Origin: Paramacrobiotus metropolitanus
Taxonomy: Eukaryota; Tardigrada; Eutardigrada; Parachela; Macrobiotidae
Assembly: GCF_019649055.1 (NCBI RefSeq)
Contig: NW_026570222.1
Span: forward strand, 1,550,001 to 1,614,000
Reading direction: 5' to 3'
DNA: 64,000 bases
Positions 37,621 through 49,785 of this stretch are shown here, in pieces; position 1 is the stretch's first letter; each line of letters starts with the position of its first letter. Position numbers and translations under genes: made by a program. The notes beneath the pieces are model-generated. The model was not told the DNA's origin. It was given only the letters and a program-made list of their open reading frames with translations, and searched no databases.

Positions 37621-37775
37621 TTTTTCCTTGGTTGAAGTCCATCTGATGAAGCATCACGCTTGTCTGCTCTTTCTAGAGAGGGAACAGAATTTTGTGTAGA
37701 TGCAGTCCACAAAATTTCGGCAGAAGATATTTGTCCAACTTCCGAATGCGCGCCTGAACTCATCTGGTTGCATTC
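37621..37775 (-). CDS. possible upstream exon of the unrecognised minus-strand gene
   Basis: A TTTCAG acceptor at 37776 and a GTAAAA donor at 37620 bound an open frame of 51 codons (ECNQMSSGAHSEV, then SAEILWTAST and LERADKRDASSDG). Its end phase does not match the exon at 36002-36077, so at least one more exon would be needed between them, for example near 36.45-36.65 kb. Another candidate exon lies at about 37930-38140. Assignment to the same gene is inference from strand and spacing. Confidence 0.3.
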
Positions 37776-38177
37776 CTGAAAGCATCCTGGTCCTGCTTCA
37801 AATCTGCGGGTTTTACGGATTGATTAATAACGTGCATCGAATTTTAAATAGATTTGTTTGAACAGATATAGGAGTATTACATAAACATTTATTATTGTTT
37901 ATGATTCTGACGCGTAACAGTTAACATTATTATCGCGTAACAGTATCATTAACTATATTAAAATGCACGTACGGCTGGTCAATTTCTGAGTGTTCTTCTT
38001 CAAAGTTTGACGCATTGGATGGTTTTGCGTGACCAATGAAACTGAATATTTGTTGCTCGCATTTTCCATTTCGTTGGACGGCCAAACAATTTCCTGCCAT
38101 TTCGACCATGGGATGAGGAACTTCTTCAGTTGTGCACAATTTCTGATGTTCGGCAAATGCAAAACTAACTGATGCAC

Positions 38178-39572
38178 GACAGTTTTATGTTTCTGTTAAA
38201 AGTCTGGAATCCTGTCCTAAATAGTGAACTTCCACCTTTACTCCGGCTCTCTAACGTGGTTTGGTAGGTTGTCACGCTCACATGCTCAAATTGAAAGCTG
38301 GATGTTTCCTACGCAACTTTTCACATTTTCTTTACCGTTGCATCGCTCTAATCAGACAGCGGAGGCTGTCGTTATCCATGGTTAGGTGAATGTTAGAGCA
38401 AGATTGCAAGGAGACAAGGTCACCGCAACAGCTGTTACTATAAGTACTTCTTGTTTGACACTGAATAAATAAATATACGAGTAAAATCCGTGAAATAAAG
38501 TATAGTTACTTTTTAAATAGCGAGTATGCCGTCCTCGAGCGTATTATGTACAGAGTCACAGACCATGAAATATTCAAAAAGACTGTATGTGTAAGTTTTG
38601 ATTTGCAAAGTGTGCTTCATTTACAATGCGACAACTGGAGTCTGATCCTGATATTTTATACTACTTCACACCGATAATTTTACCTAAATATTGTTTCATT
38701 AAAAAAACTTTTTCACTAAAAACGCTAGAATTGATAACCATACCGGTCCATACGTGATATCCGGAGACTCTACTGAATACTACTGAATGCCCAAAAAGTA
38801 CGTCTAAGGATGACCGTACAGATACATCATAACATTAATAAAGCCGAAGCATATCATTAAGTCATGTGTCTACGCAGAAGCTTCCGGTGTTTTAAAAAGG
38901 GACTAGTGCTGTAAAAAATCAACTTTTTCAACCATATCTGTTGTTTCTCCGGGCCACAGGAATGCTTGTGTTCCAGTATCGATATGTGCGGATCATTTAA
39001 GTGTCGCTAACCATAAAACTCATTTTCCATTTGTATGACAGTTCCTACTTTGTATTTTGCTCATTGCTCATATCGCTAGCAATATCTAGCCGTAACGTCC
39101 AGAACCTAACTTAAGGTCAAATTTGTGACAAAGATATAGGTAAGTACGTTGCAAGATTATTGGCAAGTAATAAACAATAATTATTCAGCTGATATACATT
39201 CATTATTAGGTCAGAAAGCGTCTTGAATATCTGGCATCTGCTCACTGTACGAGCAGTGTGGAGGTGGTTTTGTTGTTGAATGACTCCTTCACAATATCTA
39301 TTAATATCATCTCTGTTCTAATTTTACTTTTGTCTGTCAGCAATTTTGACAACACTTCCGGTTGCACATGTATTTTTTCCAAAATTAAGCGCTGCCTTCA
39401 AGCAGGTTTAGCTACGTATTTTATGAGAAAAGGTCATAACGTTGGTACACATGTATCAAGTTGTACATGAACACCCCATCTAAAAACGCCAACCAGTTTC
39501 CCTGAAAGATCTAAACTAATAATTACAATAAAAATGATTGTGCCAGCTAGTACACGGAGTAAAACACGATCA
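38178..39572. other. noncoding stretch between the unrecognised gene and TAK1
   Basis: About 1.4 kb downstream of the TAK1 stop. I see no exon, RNA gene or repeat that can be supported. Confidence 0.45.
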
Positions 39573-42500
39573 TCACGCGTAAAGCGAAGGTATAGGAAAG
39601 GAATCAGAATGACAAGCATCGTCTTCGTCCGTGGCATCCTCGGTTAGTGAAATACACTCATCGGAATCCCGCACGCTATACTGTCGCTGGATGATGGTGG
39701 TGGGTGATCCGGCGGTGCCAGCTGTCGGCGTCTGCATATTAAAAGTCCAGCTTTGCAAACGTCGAATCGCCGGCGTGTGGCGCATTTCAATTTGAATATT
39801 GGAATTCGGTTGTACCGCTGCAATGTTAATTGCATTTTATCATTAACGCGTATGCAGGCTATTAATACAGCCCAAATAAATGCCACGTTGCGCAATATGT
39901 CACTTACAAACTTTAAAGTTCTGGCCCGGCGGCCGAAAATCAACTGAACTCGGTCGCGTGATCACCCGGAAACTCCCAATCGGACGAGGACTGGCGGAAT
40001 GGCTGTACTCAACAAAACCATGATCATCCGCGGCGCCGTTAAACGCCAATGAAGAGGAGAAACGGGACGACAGAAAGGGATCGTCGTCGTCCATAACTGG
40101 CTCTTGAATGTGCTCATGGAGTGTAGTATAACGCACGTAAGGTTCCGGTTCAGCGGCCTAAACAGATAGAACCTTCACTTCGATGCTTTTTGGTCGTGTT
40201 ATAGCTATTCATTAAACAAATTCACAATTATTCATGTTTTTATTTTGTGATTTGTCGTGGTTACATTTAGTTTTCTGTGATTCTAATTATAATTCGTTTG
40301 GTCATGCTTTCATTTCATAAACATTACTTACGCGCAGTTACGAGTAGTACACAAAACTACACATTGAAAATGAGATACAGTCCAACCACGCCATACGCAA
40401 TGCGTATTTATTGACGGATTTAAAATTCTGATACAGTGACACTTACAATTACAGGTAGAATATTAAGAGTGTTGGTATGGCTTCGTGTCGTATCGACATC
40501 TTGACCGGAAGGTGCACTTCCTCGGAACAATACTGTATCAACTTGTCTTTCATCCGGTCGCTGCGCACTGGGCAGAGAGGATGCAGTTTCACTATCTCCT
40601 TCTACAACAGCAAAATTTATGTTTGATTTAAAATAAAACTGAAAAATAGATAATGGAGCTGACTGTAGTAAATATAACGGAAATACATAGAATTTTGTTC
40701 AGTTTTTTTACCTTCCACAGATCTGACTGAGTATGCCGGTTGTTGAGATCGCTTCCATTTTATCGGCTGGAGTGCATCGTGTTTCATGAACCCTAATATG
40801 CGTTCCAGAATTTTTACTGCCTGCACCATTCTCGGCCTGTCAGTGGGTAGTCGAGACCAGCACTTTGTCATCAGAGTTTCTAAAATTACGGGAGAACCAC
40901 GGATTTTCGGAGGTCGAATTCCTGCAATCAATTCAATCAGCTTAAGCGGTACACGAGATGGTCACTAAAATCAAATCTGCTATACAAGCATACGTTTTAC
41001 CGGAAGCATTAAAAATTGTTTGCAGTCCGTCTATACGATTTCGCCTTAGGTATTACAGTACTGTAAAGACTAAAGCCAGGAAACTGCCACAAAAATAGTA
41101 GTATCCTTTGCAGATTATATTATCTGTGAGCATAATTTATTTGAAATGGATGCACGCATGAAGATGGTAGAGAAAGAAGATTTTCAGACAAATTATTTTG
41201 TTAACTGGCAGTGCACTTTTTGATTCACATACCCCTGTGGATTGCCCACATAATACGATAAATGTTCCCGCCGACTTCATCGTAAGGACGCCTACACCGA
41301 GAAGAAGCGGTTCAAGTGCGCCGATTGCATAATTGACCAGACAAGAGGTGAGTTCTGCTTGTTGAACAAGACGTTTTACCTGCGAGTCAGCACTTCCCAG
41401 ATGATAATTCCAAAAGAAAACACATCGCACTTCTCTGTGTACTTGTTACCTGTAGGAAAATATGAATAAGCGACTGTCTATTTATAACCAAACACGATAA
41501 AAATCAGTAGCAACAGCTGAGCTTACTTTCGAAGACTTCTGGCGCCATCCAAGCGGCTGAACCCTGTTCGTGCGCAGACAACAGAATGAGCAATATGTAT
41601 GTTACCGTTATCAGGCAGTATATTTGTACAATAAGCATTTCAGCCGTAAGTCATATCCGATTGAATTTTAATTGCACTGTACCCTGTTATTCGTCAAATA
41701 CGTCCTCGCTTCACATGCTGTCCCAAAATCACAAATCTTGCACTGGCGTCCGGCGTTCGTCAACAAAATGCTATAGATATTAATGCCACATTTATATAGA
41801 TCAACTAGATGATAAGTAAAGTTATATCTGCAACACGATATTATAATAAACATTCTTATTTACAATCATAAAAATATAAAAGTATATAAATAATGCGTGC
41901 CTTACAGGAACAAAATATTTCGCAAATTTTTTAAACCGAAACAAAGTTTGATATCGGCTTAAACTGACGTTCATAAACTCGTCTGCTGTCGCCGCAATTC
42001 TGACTAATCAGAATTGTAACGTTCGCTGCTGTCAATTTACAGTGTCTGTACCTGTATTTAGTTATATGTAACAAGAAAACGTGAATGATTCACACAAAAC
42101 TTTAGTGTGTGATGTTATTATACGAGTGTGGTTAAACAGAACTAATTTTTTTAGCGACGGGGTTTTTTGGTTAATGACTACTCACTTTGGTGGTTTTAAG
42201 TCCCGGTGAATCAAAGGTTTTGGTTTCATAGAGTGAAGATAAGCGATACCTTTGGCACATTGCAACAGCCAACTGGAAAAGGTAAACAGAAGTATTTTTT
42301 CACACGCTCAGGATACGAATTAAAAATGAACGCTGGATTATTTTATATATTCTCTTAAATTAAAAACATGCAATATTCACACTTCCCACTAGAAAACATT
42401 TTCCTGCACATGCATCTCAACTTACTTGACAGCGTGGCCACATGTGTACGGTGGAGTAATTTCACTCCCATGCAAAACTACAACATTAAACACAGAATTA

Positions 42501-43996
42501 CGTACATATATACGGATACCAAATTATGTGCTAATAAACAGTTACATATTATTAATATTCGGGAAAACCCTAATGATTGTAATGTATCGTATTTATCCAA
42601 AACATCGTAAATATCATCTGCGTCGTATACAGAGATTATAATGTGATAATTTTGTTTTTTATATTTAATACGATTATATTAAAACTGGTGGAATTCGTCT
42701 TCGAGAACTCAGTCCTACAAAGTTGCCCATCCGCCATGTGTACTCACGTTGGTAGAGCGAACCACAGTCTGCATATTCCATAACTAAGCAAAGAGGATTT
42801 GCGGTGTGATCGGCGCAGATACCGTACACCGTGATGATGTTGGGATGGCATACTCGCTGCAGTTGACGAGCCTAAACAGAAGAGTGCACAGTGTACGTTA
42901 TTGCCGAGCCACGAGATTTACGGACCGGTTATATATAGCAGAACGCAATCTCTTAAGAGTGTTTAATGGCAAAACAAGCAACATACCTCGATTTGGAACG
43001 ACTGAATTTCGGTTTCTGTCTCGGCGCGCTTAACCGCTACCGTTTGACCTTTCCATTTGGCTGCAAAGGACGAAGGATCAGGGAAGGTAACATAACAAAC
43101 TATCCAAATTCGAAAGTATTTTCCCTTACCACGATACACAACACCGAATGACCCACGGCCAACAATCTGTAAACCATAAATCGTTTAACCGTAAAGTCTC
43201 GATTAGTCGAAAGACAACTCGTTACAGACAACCAGTTACAAGTTTACAACTATGTAACCAAGAGAGCTCTGTAAGGTGCATGCATCTGCCTGGACGAAGA
43301 CTTCGGTTTGGCCTTTCCGAAGAAATGTTTCTTCCCATTGAATCACTTAGTTTATATTATAAGCAAAACCCGTAAAAATTTATTAAACAATTATACGGGT
43401 TTTTTAAATTAAATATCATTTTAAATTGTGTTAATAAAAAAGCGGCAATCTCGTCTTCCGGGAAAATCGGGTACCGGTATAATTGCGTTTTGCGAACGAG
43501 AGTACTAACATAAGGTTAGCCTTATATTATCATTTTCCAGCCTTATAATCCCGTTTTTGGAAAACGAGCATGTAGTTACTTTATTACACATACAAACAAT
43601 TTTCAATTTTATTAAATACCCTGAACATCTAAAACAATGCTTGTTACTCCAAGAAGAAAAAGCGAATGCCTTAACAGTCATATTTACAAGTGTAGTAGAA
43701 CGAATCTGATGTTATAACCATGTTCAGCAATATTTGTTTTGCAAACGCCCAAGACGTAAGCTCCGAAGTGGCGAAGTCCAGTTGTTTTTCGTTTTTCATA
43801 AAGCCTGACTACATAACGCAAAGCGATTGTGTTCCATCAGAACAGCTCTTTTACAACCAAAGTACTCGTATAGCATTTTATCACATGCCATGCTTCTTTT
43901 TAGTTATTTAACTGCGTTTATAAGCATTCACTACTTAGTACTTACCTCCTCGAAATGTAATTCCGAATATTTGATGTCTTCCAACAGAGATCCCAT
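39573..43996 (-). CDS. Tak1: TGF-beta-activated kinase 1 (MAP3K7/TAK1)
   Basis: Fourteen exons: 43946-43996, 43130-43166, 42987-43060, 42748-42871, 42426-42477, 42186-42272, 41683-41770, 41527-41563, 41380-41449, 41001-41044, 40712-40921, 40453-40601, 39908-40157, 39573-39817; 505 residues, all phases close. The kinase domain fills residues 15-280: glycine loop [16 protein letters not shown] lysine at 40, [20 protein letters not shown] near 135-142, DFGTAC at 156-161, [12 protein letters not shown] (APE at 178-180), [19 protein letters not shown], and [14 protein letters not shown]. The [17 protein letters not shown] and MTxCWS segments are characteristic of TAK1 rather than other MAP3Ks. TAK1 phosphorylates MKKs and IKK downstream of TNF, IL-1/Toll and TGF-beta receptors in the cytoplasm. 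The catalytic residues are all present. The 220-residue tail is Ser/Asp-rich, and I do not see the C-terminal coiled coil through which vertebrate TAK1 binds TAB2/3. Confidence 0.93.
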
Positions 43997-45856
43997 CGTG
44001 AGCAATTTCCGTGAATTTTAAATACTACTTTTTGTATAAGTCAAAACCAGTGGGATTAACTAAAGCCGTGTAACAAAACCATAAGCAAAATTTTCGCCAC
44101 ACGAAATTGCCAGCGTTCTGGTTGTGCCAGTCTGCCAAATACATCAGTTTTATATCTCCACATGCAGAATGGATCATCCGTTATGTTATCAAGTCCAGAT
44201 ACACTGGAGTAAGAAGCCCCACTATCGATCATCAGGAACCATGTCAAAACGTTTGCAGTGCGTAATTGAAAAGAACATTTTACTGCATAACTTTGCAGCG
44301 GCGGATAATTTCCGTTCGAGTGCGTATATCATATATGCACACACACATACGAGAAAGACGCAGCAGAATTGTTACTCCGTACAATGGAATGAACACAACG
44401 CTGGTGAAGTTGGCGCCTGTTGCCGGAAGGCTCTGTACAGACAATAACCACGGAAACCTGATGGTAAGAATCGTAAAAAAAACCTTCGAAGCAATAACGA
44501 GGTGTGTTGGCAGCACCAGCGTTCAATTGCAAATGTCGATGGAGAATGATCGCTGTATTAGCACTGACGTTGTTTGTTGAGAAGCCACTTTTAGCACAGC
44601 AGTCAATTTCGGCGTACTTCTAGTTCTACTCTTGGATCGTACTTTCGCGCAGATATCGTAAACCAACTAAGTGCGGTACATGGGCAAAAAGCAAAGAAGC
44701 ATGGAGCATTCAATTCTCGTCAAGCAGCTGCTCCTGATCAAGCACGCGGCATTTATTACAAGTGGTAAAGACAGCACGCGCCAACCGATCGACTACTGTC
44801 TGCTGTTATCACAGAATATCGTCTGTTGTGTACCCGTATAGTTGTACCGGTTAAAAAACAGCATCGGCTGCGAATGTCGCAGCAGTAAGCTGCTTTATCG
44901 ATCCACAGACTTCAAATAAAGTACTTCAAATCTGACGCAAATCTGATAACAATTTTATTGTTAGTTATATCTATAGAGACACATATTGTACAAGACAGCG
45001 TATTAAGTATTTGGCAAATTTGCGGCGTATATAAGAATTATTGCACACGAAAAATGGGTGCAGCTTCGCCTCCGCGTTTCTTGTGGTATACGGTACTTGT
45101 TCAAAAATCAGAATCTAAGGAAGCAGTACTCAAAAGTCAGAACTTGGGCCCGGCCCACTTTCGTGACGAAGTTATGAACTTCTTATTTGGATTTTATTTA
45201 GTCATTCTCGCTGATTTCACATGCCAGCGTTTTTGAATTTTTAACGAGGTTACCCGAATTGCACAGCTCTGACCGCATGGCTGAATATGGAATATCCATT
45301 AATTACGTATTTCGTTCCAACTTCCCAGTTAGCCTGCTGACCAGTGCCTATTAGAGAAAATATTGTAACATCAGCCGGTTTGACTGCTGTTCTAGTGGGT
45401 TGGGTTGGTTAATCCACCTTACCACGATCTGTCGGCTGTTAGTGTAGGAAAGGCTGGCACAGTCGGCAGCGATGCTGACTACCGTTTACGGGGTGACAAC
45501 GGTGGGAGGTGCACGATCATCCCATAGCGGTTAAGCAACACAACACAAGGTCATCGCAGGTGTTTATTAGCAAGTACAACGTAGCAAGAATCAGCGAGCA
45601 AAGCAAGCTGAGGAGCAACAACGCATCAGCGTGGGCAAGAAGCGCGGAAGGCGCGGAGCAAGATTCGGAGCAAGCTGCACCAAGACTAATTTCAAGATGT
45701 GTCTGACCGTGAGATGCGGGCGGTAAAATGTAGGAAAATAAGGATTCTTCTCTTCATAACACAACAACCAATAATCAGTAGAGAAAAGCAATTAACACTT
45801 CTACTGGCGGTACATCGAATTTCTATCGCTATAATATATATTATCTTAAAGATAAA
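43997..45856. other. TAK1 upstream region and repeat-rich margin
   Basis: This contains the TAK1 5' leader and promoter. Minus-strand open frames at 44056-44247 and 44280-44516 show no recognisable family; the second contains a hydrophobic stretch (ANFTSVVFIPLYGVTILL) that could be a membrane segment, but no splice-supported gene emerges. The 45530-45700 part is purine-rich with repeated GAGCAA-like words. Confidence 0.35.
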
Positions 45857-46368
45857 GGCTCCGCATACCTCCTTTATACCGGTACCGCCGGTGGCTCCTA
45901 ATACCACATTTTACCACCTTTGACTCCTAATACCATCTTTTGCACACCACTTTTGACAATTCCTGTAGGAAATGGCTGCTGTTACCCCCTTGCACCTTTT
46001 TTGACTATTGCACCCTTTCACCCCTTTTTACTTCTTATAAGATATTGTCGCTAGTCTGACCTTTCAGCCAACTTCACAAGCCAGTAAGATTGTAAACTAC
46101 CGGAAAGGAACAAAAGGTGCCGGCGACAACCGAGTGCTGCAGTGCGGAAAGAGGGACAGTCGTGGTTTATATGTATAATTATGACCCGGCGCTTCCTAAG
46201 TTCAAAGACGATGTTTTATAAAAGTTAAAGCCTAAGAAGTGCAGTAAAGGAAATAATGTTATAAGATCAAATTGCCGGAATTATTTAGTTATCTCCGATG
46301 TTAAAATTTAAATAAAGGTGGATAGACACTTAAAAATATTAACTACTAATAAATGGTGATATGCGGAG

Positions 46369-47811
46369 TAGTGCCCTGCAACGGACTAGAAAACTTCGTC
46401 CAGTCCGGTCCAAACTTAAAAAAATTTATCCGAACCCAGTCCGACTCCGAACTGTAAAAATCTTACTCCGACCAATCCGATCCGTAAATTTTTTGGCCAC
46501 TCCGAACCCACTCCGATCCGCTCCGAAAATTTTTCCAAAATATTTAATACAGTACTGACTCAGTACTGTATTAAATCTTAACTTCACATCTTAACTTTAC
46601 AGTATATCAAAAAATTTGTTGGCCATTTTGGCGATAGTAAAAAGACAGACTTCACAGTTTGGTCTTTTCTTGGGCGTAAAATATGTTACTTTAGAGGTTT
46701 TATAAAAAAACTTATTTTTTAAATTTAAACTTTTTCTCTACACTATAGTGTAGCAGGATTTCGGGGAGTTAGCTACCTATTCTCACTGTCAGAAATCTGT
46801 ATCAGATCTTTTTATTGTGTATGGTTCAGACCTGTGCAGTTATTTTTAACTATTTAACGTAACGCGAGTTATTTTCGAGTTATCGAGTTATAACGTAACT
46901 CTGTAGCGTAACTCGTCCCCCCGAAAACTTAACTCTAGCGTAACTCGCACAAAACTTGTATGTATTGTCTATCGTAGCGTAACTCCCTGAATAACTCGAA
47001 ACTCGGTTTACTTGCGTGAATAGCGTAACTCGTAGCGTAACTCGCACGCTCCCTGTAACTCCTAACTCTAACACTGGGTGAATTTTCCATAACTGCACAG
47101 GTCTGGTATGGTTCTACCCACGGATCACTAATAGAGCCAAGGTAAAAACGAGGAAGGGATACTTCTAATCGTCCGCAACTGTAAAAAACGGCAGTTTCAT
47201 GTATTCAAACCTGTTCTTTAGGCTTAGTTTAACATATAAATACAATATTATTATTACCGTTATCACCGGTACTAATCGAATTACCAGCGCTACAACTATA
47301 AGAAATGGAAAACCGGTGACCAGTTAAATTGTCTGAGCCGTGAAACCAATGTTGGAGAGCGTAATTAGTAAAATACAAAAAGTATTTAGTAAAACCATAA
47401 CGACTAATACCATGATACCACCACAGCAATCATAAAACACTAATTTTAAAAATTGTCAAGGGAATTAGCAAGAGAAAGCGAAAGAAATTCATAACAGTTA
47501 ACGAAACAAAACAGATACTTTGGCATTGTGGCACAGTATGTTAACGCAAATGAAGCCTCGCGCGAAGCGCGAAGCTGACGAAGTTTTTTGTTTGCAAGAT
47601 GCGCGAAATTCAATAAAAATTAATTAGTAATAATTATTTATTACGGATAATTCGGAGTCTTGATTGCATCCGAATCCGATCCGGTCAGATGCACATAAAC
47701 TCCGAAACCACTCCGAGTCCGAATTTTCGAGGGTGGAATCCGTCCAATCCGATCCGAAAATCGGAGTGGATTCGGAGCGGTTCGGATTTACCAGTCCGGT
47801 GCAGGGCTCTA
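46369..47811. mobile_element. hAT-type nonautonomous transposon, 1,443 bp
   Basis: The ends are TAGTGCCCTGCA and, in reverse complement, TAGAGCCCTGCACC, followed on both sides by CGGACT and subterminal CCGAACTCCGA-like words. An exact 8-bp duplication, ATGCGGAG, flanks it at 46361-46368 and 47812-47819, as expected of hAT elements. There is no transposase frame, so it is nonautonomous. It inserted into the outer TIR element and was itself hit by the 279-bp element at 46827. Confidence 0.88.
46827..47105. mobile_element. 279-bp hAT-like MITE nested in the hAT element
   Basis: Perfect 17-bp terminal inverted repeats (CAGACCTGTGCAGTTAT) are flanked by an exact 8-bp target duplication, GTATGGTT, at 46819-46826 and 47106-47113. 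The interior is built of many GCGTAACTC words. A relic of the same family lies at 29031-29076. Confidence 0.9.
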
Positions 47812-47853
47812 ATGCGGAGTCAAAAGTCGTAAAAGGTGATATGAGGAGCCTTC

Positions 47854-49027
47854 GCCTATTTTAAATGCTTACTAATTGTTGCATTTGCTGATCTCACTGA
47901 AATAGTTTTCAGTTTAATACAAAGGTGATTAATTTTGCGCGTACTTATACAATAGGCTCCTGCAAGGTCACCTTGCAGTAGTACTAGTTTGAATTTACTG
48001 ATTTACCGGTACTTACCCGAGTCTGTTGGACTGTGTCCGAACAACTCTTCTGCAAAACAAACACGCATGAAACAGTTTGAAAGCATGCTGAATCCGATGG
48101 CGTCAGCAGCTGTAAGTGCTTCGCGGTAAAGCCTGGTGGACGGGAATTCGATTCCCTGCGTTGGCAACATTTTTCGGAATAATGCTCAGATTCAGGTTTA
48201 TTTAGGCTATTCAAGATAACTCTTAGTGATTGCAATCAAACTGCCGAAAAGATCAGTGACAATTTCTGACATCTGTTCTCGTGTAGGTTTGCACGAACGA
48301 TTTTTGTCATTTTTCCCAATCTTCTTGGTCCCTTTTCGCGAAGACCAGAGTCTACTCGTTAAGAATTCTTTCACCTTGTAACCTGGATTACTAAACAAAA
48401 TTACCAGTTTCATAAACCCGGTTTTTTCACAACAGTTCATACAGGCGTCAGTTTTTGAGATAAAATTTGCACAAAACGTTCGCGTTATTTTTACAATATA
48501 ATTGGGAATTGCGACTAGTCCGCGAGAAAGCAAGTCACCCTTAAATTTTGCAGTAATTTAAAAAATCGTTCACAAAATGCAAATGGCAACGTTAGCGTAA
48601 ACTTTACTTCAACGGCGGCCAGATACGACAGTGGAATGCTAGAAAATGTAATTATATCGGTGCGAACTGCGCAGCACAAATGTCATCAACAAACGTCACA
48701 TCACCAAAAACAAATGAATAATGACGATTAAAAATTAATGTAATAACTTACAAAAAAGGTCGAGAACATGCTAAAGGAAAAATAGGACGTATTATTGTGA
48801 GTTGTTCTGAAAGTAATTTGCGAACGGCCATTGTCCCTCCGCCGTAACAGTTGTTTTGTGTGGACTCCTTTTTGAAAACAAAAATCAATACCCCTTTACT
48901 CAGGCTATTGTCAGCACTTTTGACCATTGCCACTCCTTGGCAATTTTTACAATGCTTTTTTGTTGAGCCGACCTTTCAGCCAAGGGTTAAACAATCACCG
49001 ATCGTCGATGCCGTTATTTATTTATGG
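47854..49027. other. repeat-rich intergenic segment
   Basis: No host gene is supported. A minus-strand open frame at 48207-48533 has no recognisable family. GACCTTTCAGCCAA at about 48985 also occurs at about 46065, linking the flanks of the two TIR elements in this block and suggesting that they belong to one repeat family. Confidence 0.35.
48095..48170 (+). repeat. tRNA-like pol III promoter relic (SINE or tRNA pseudogene)
   Basis: TGGCGTCAGCAGC resembles an A box with one extra base, and GGGAATTCGATTCCC about 45 bases later resembles a B box/T arm (stem GGGA/TCCC). The acceptor stem does not pair, so it is not an intact tRNA. The minus strand gives the RESNSRPPGF peptide often seen where tRNA-like repeats are translated. 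Confidence 0.4.
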
Positions 49028-49785
49028 GGAAGGCGGCTCCGCACATCACGTTTCACCACCAGAATCTCCGCACACCACGAAACACCACCGCCAGGTTCCG
49101 CACACCAATTTTTAATATTTTTTTTTTACAAAACCACCGAAATCTCCTGACACCACCAAGGGCAGAGTGCACACCACCACAGTCTCTACACACCACTATT
49201 TAAAACAAAATTTATTAATTGATATTACGGGCGGAAAAAAGACAGCTCTTTCGTCTCGCGGCCTGGCTCCTCTTTTTTGATACCACTTGTTTGCCTCCGC
49301 TTCCGTTATAGTTAACAAATTTGTCGGTTTTACAAACTTGCCGAACGCAAGCTTTTTTGCTTGCGGGTGGTTGCGTGCCGAAAGCAAGCAACCACCTGCT
49401 TTGCTATGCTTACTTAAGAACTTTCTGTGCATATTTACTTGCATTACGCATGCTGTATCGTAAAGATTTGCCTTGCGCTATATGGAAAAACCCAAAACAT
49501 TGTAATTTATAAGATACAACATATTTTAAGTAAAGCACTTCGCGTAGTTGTACACACACGAAAAATACAACATAGCTCATGTTAGTCGTTTATACGACCG
49601 AGCACTGTATGTTTTCGAAACTACGAGTATAAGGTGGTGTCCCGAGACTGCTGATATTTTTGAATATATATGGGGGTGGCGCAAAAATGGTGGCCCGAGA
49701 CAAAACGTGGTGCGAACAGTGGTGTGCGCAGCCTAGTGGTGGTGAAAGGTGGTGAGCGGAGACTTCGGTGGTACAGCGTGGGGCT
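49028..49785. mobile_element. TIR element with CACCAC-rich subterminal repeats
   Basis: The left part is a series of CTCCGCACACCAC-like words (49030-49200), and the right part (49640-49785) carries the reverse complements (GTGGTGTGCGCAG, GGTGGTGAGCGGAG), giving imperfect inverted-repeat ends of 100 bases or more. GGCTCCGCA at the left end is shared with the outer element at 45857, so the two may be related. The interior has a hairpin near 49364-49396 (GGTGGTTGC and GCAACCACC) and no transposase frame. Confidence 0.5.

Larger units (their letters stand above)
45857..47853. mobile_element. outer TIR element interrupted by a hAT transposon
   Basis: The left side begins AAGGCTCCGCATACC near 45857; the right side, read in reverse complement from 47853, begins AAGGCTCCTCATATCACC. 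Both sides then repeat TTTTAC, a few bases, TTTGACTCC, and an ATACCATC- or ATATCACC-type word, so the ends are long imperfect inverted repeats built from a shared submotif. Without its insert the element would be about 550 bases. The exact ends and target duplication cannot be fixed by eye. Confidence 0.5.

Noticed and set aside
44056-44580. Possible gene upstream of TAK1 on the minus strand
   Set aside because: Open frames overlap in different frames, and no consistent splice structure or family was found.
45390-45720. Possible solo LTR
   Set aside because: It has no clear TG...CA ends, target duplication or second copy in the window; only purine-rich repeated words are visible.
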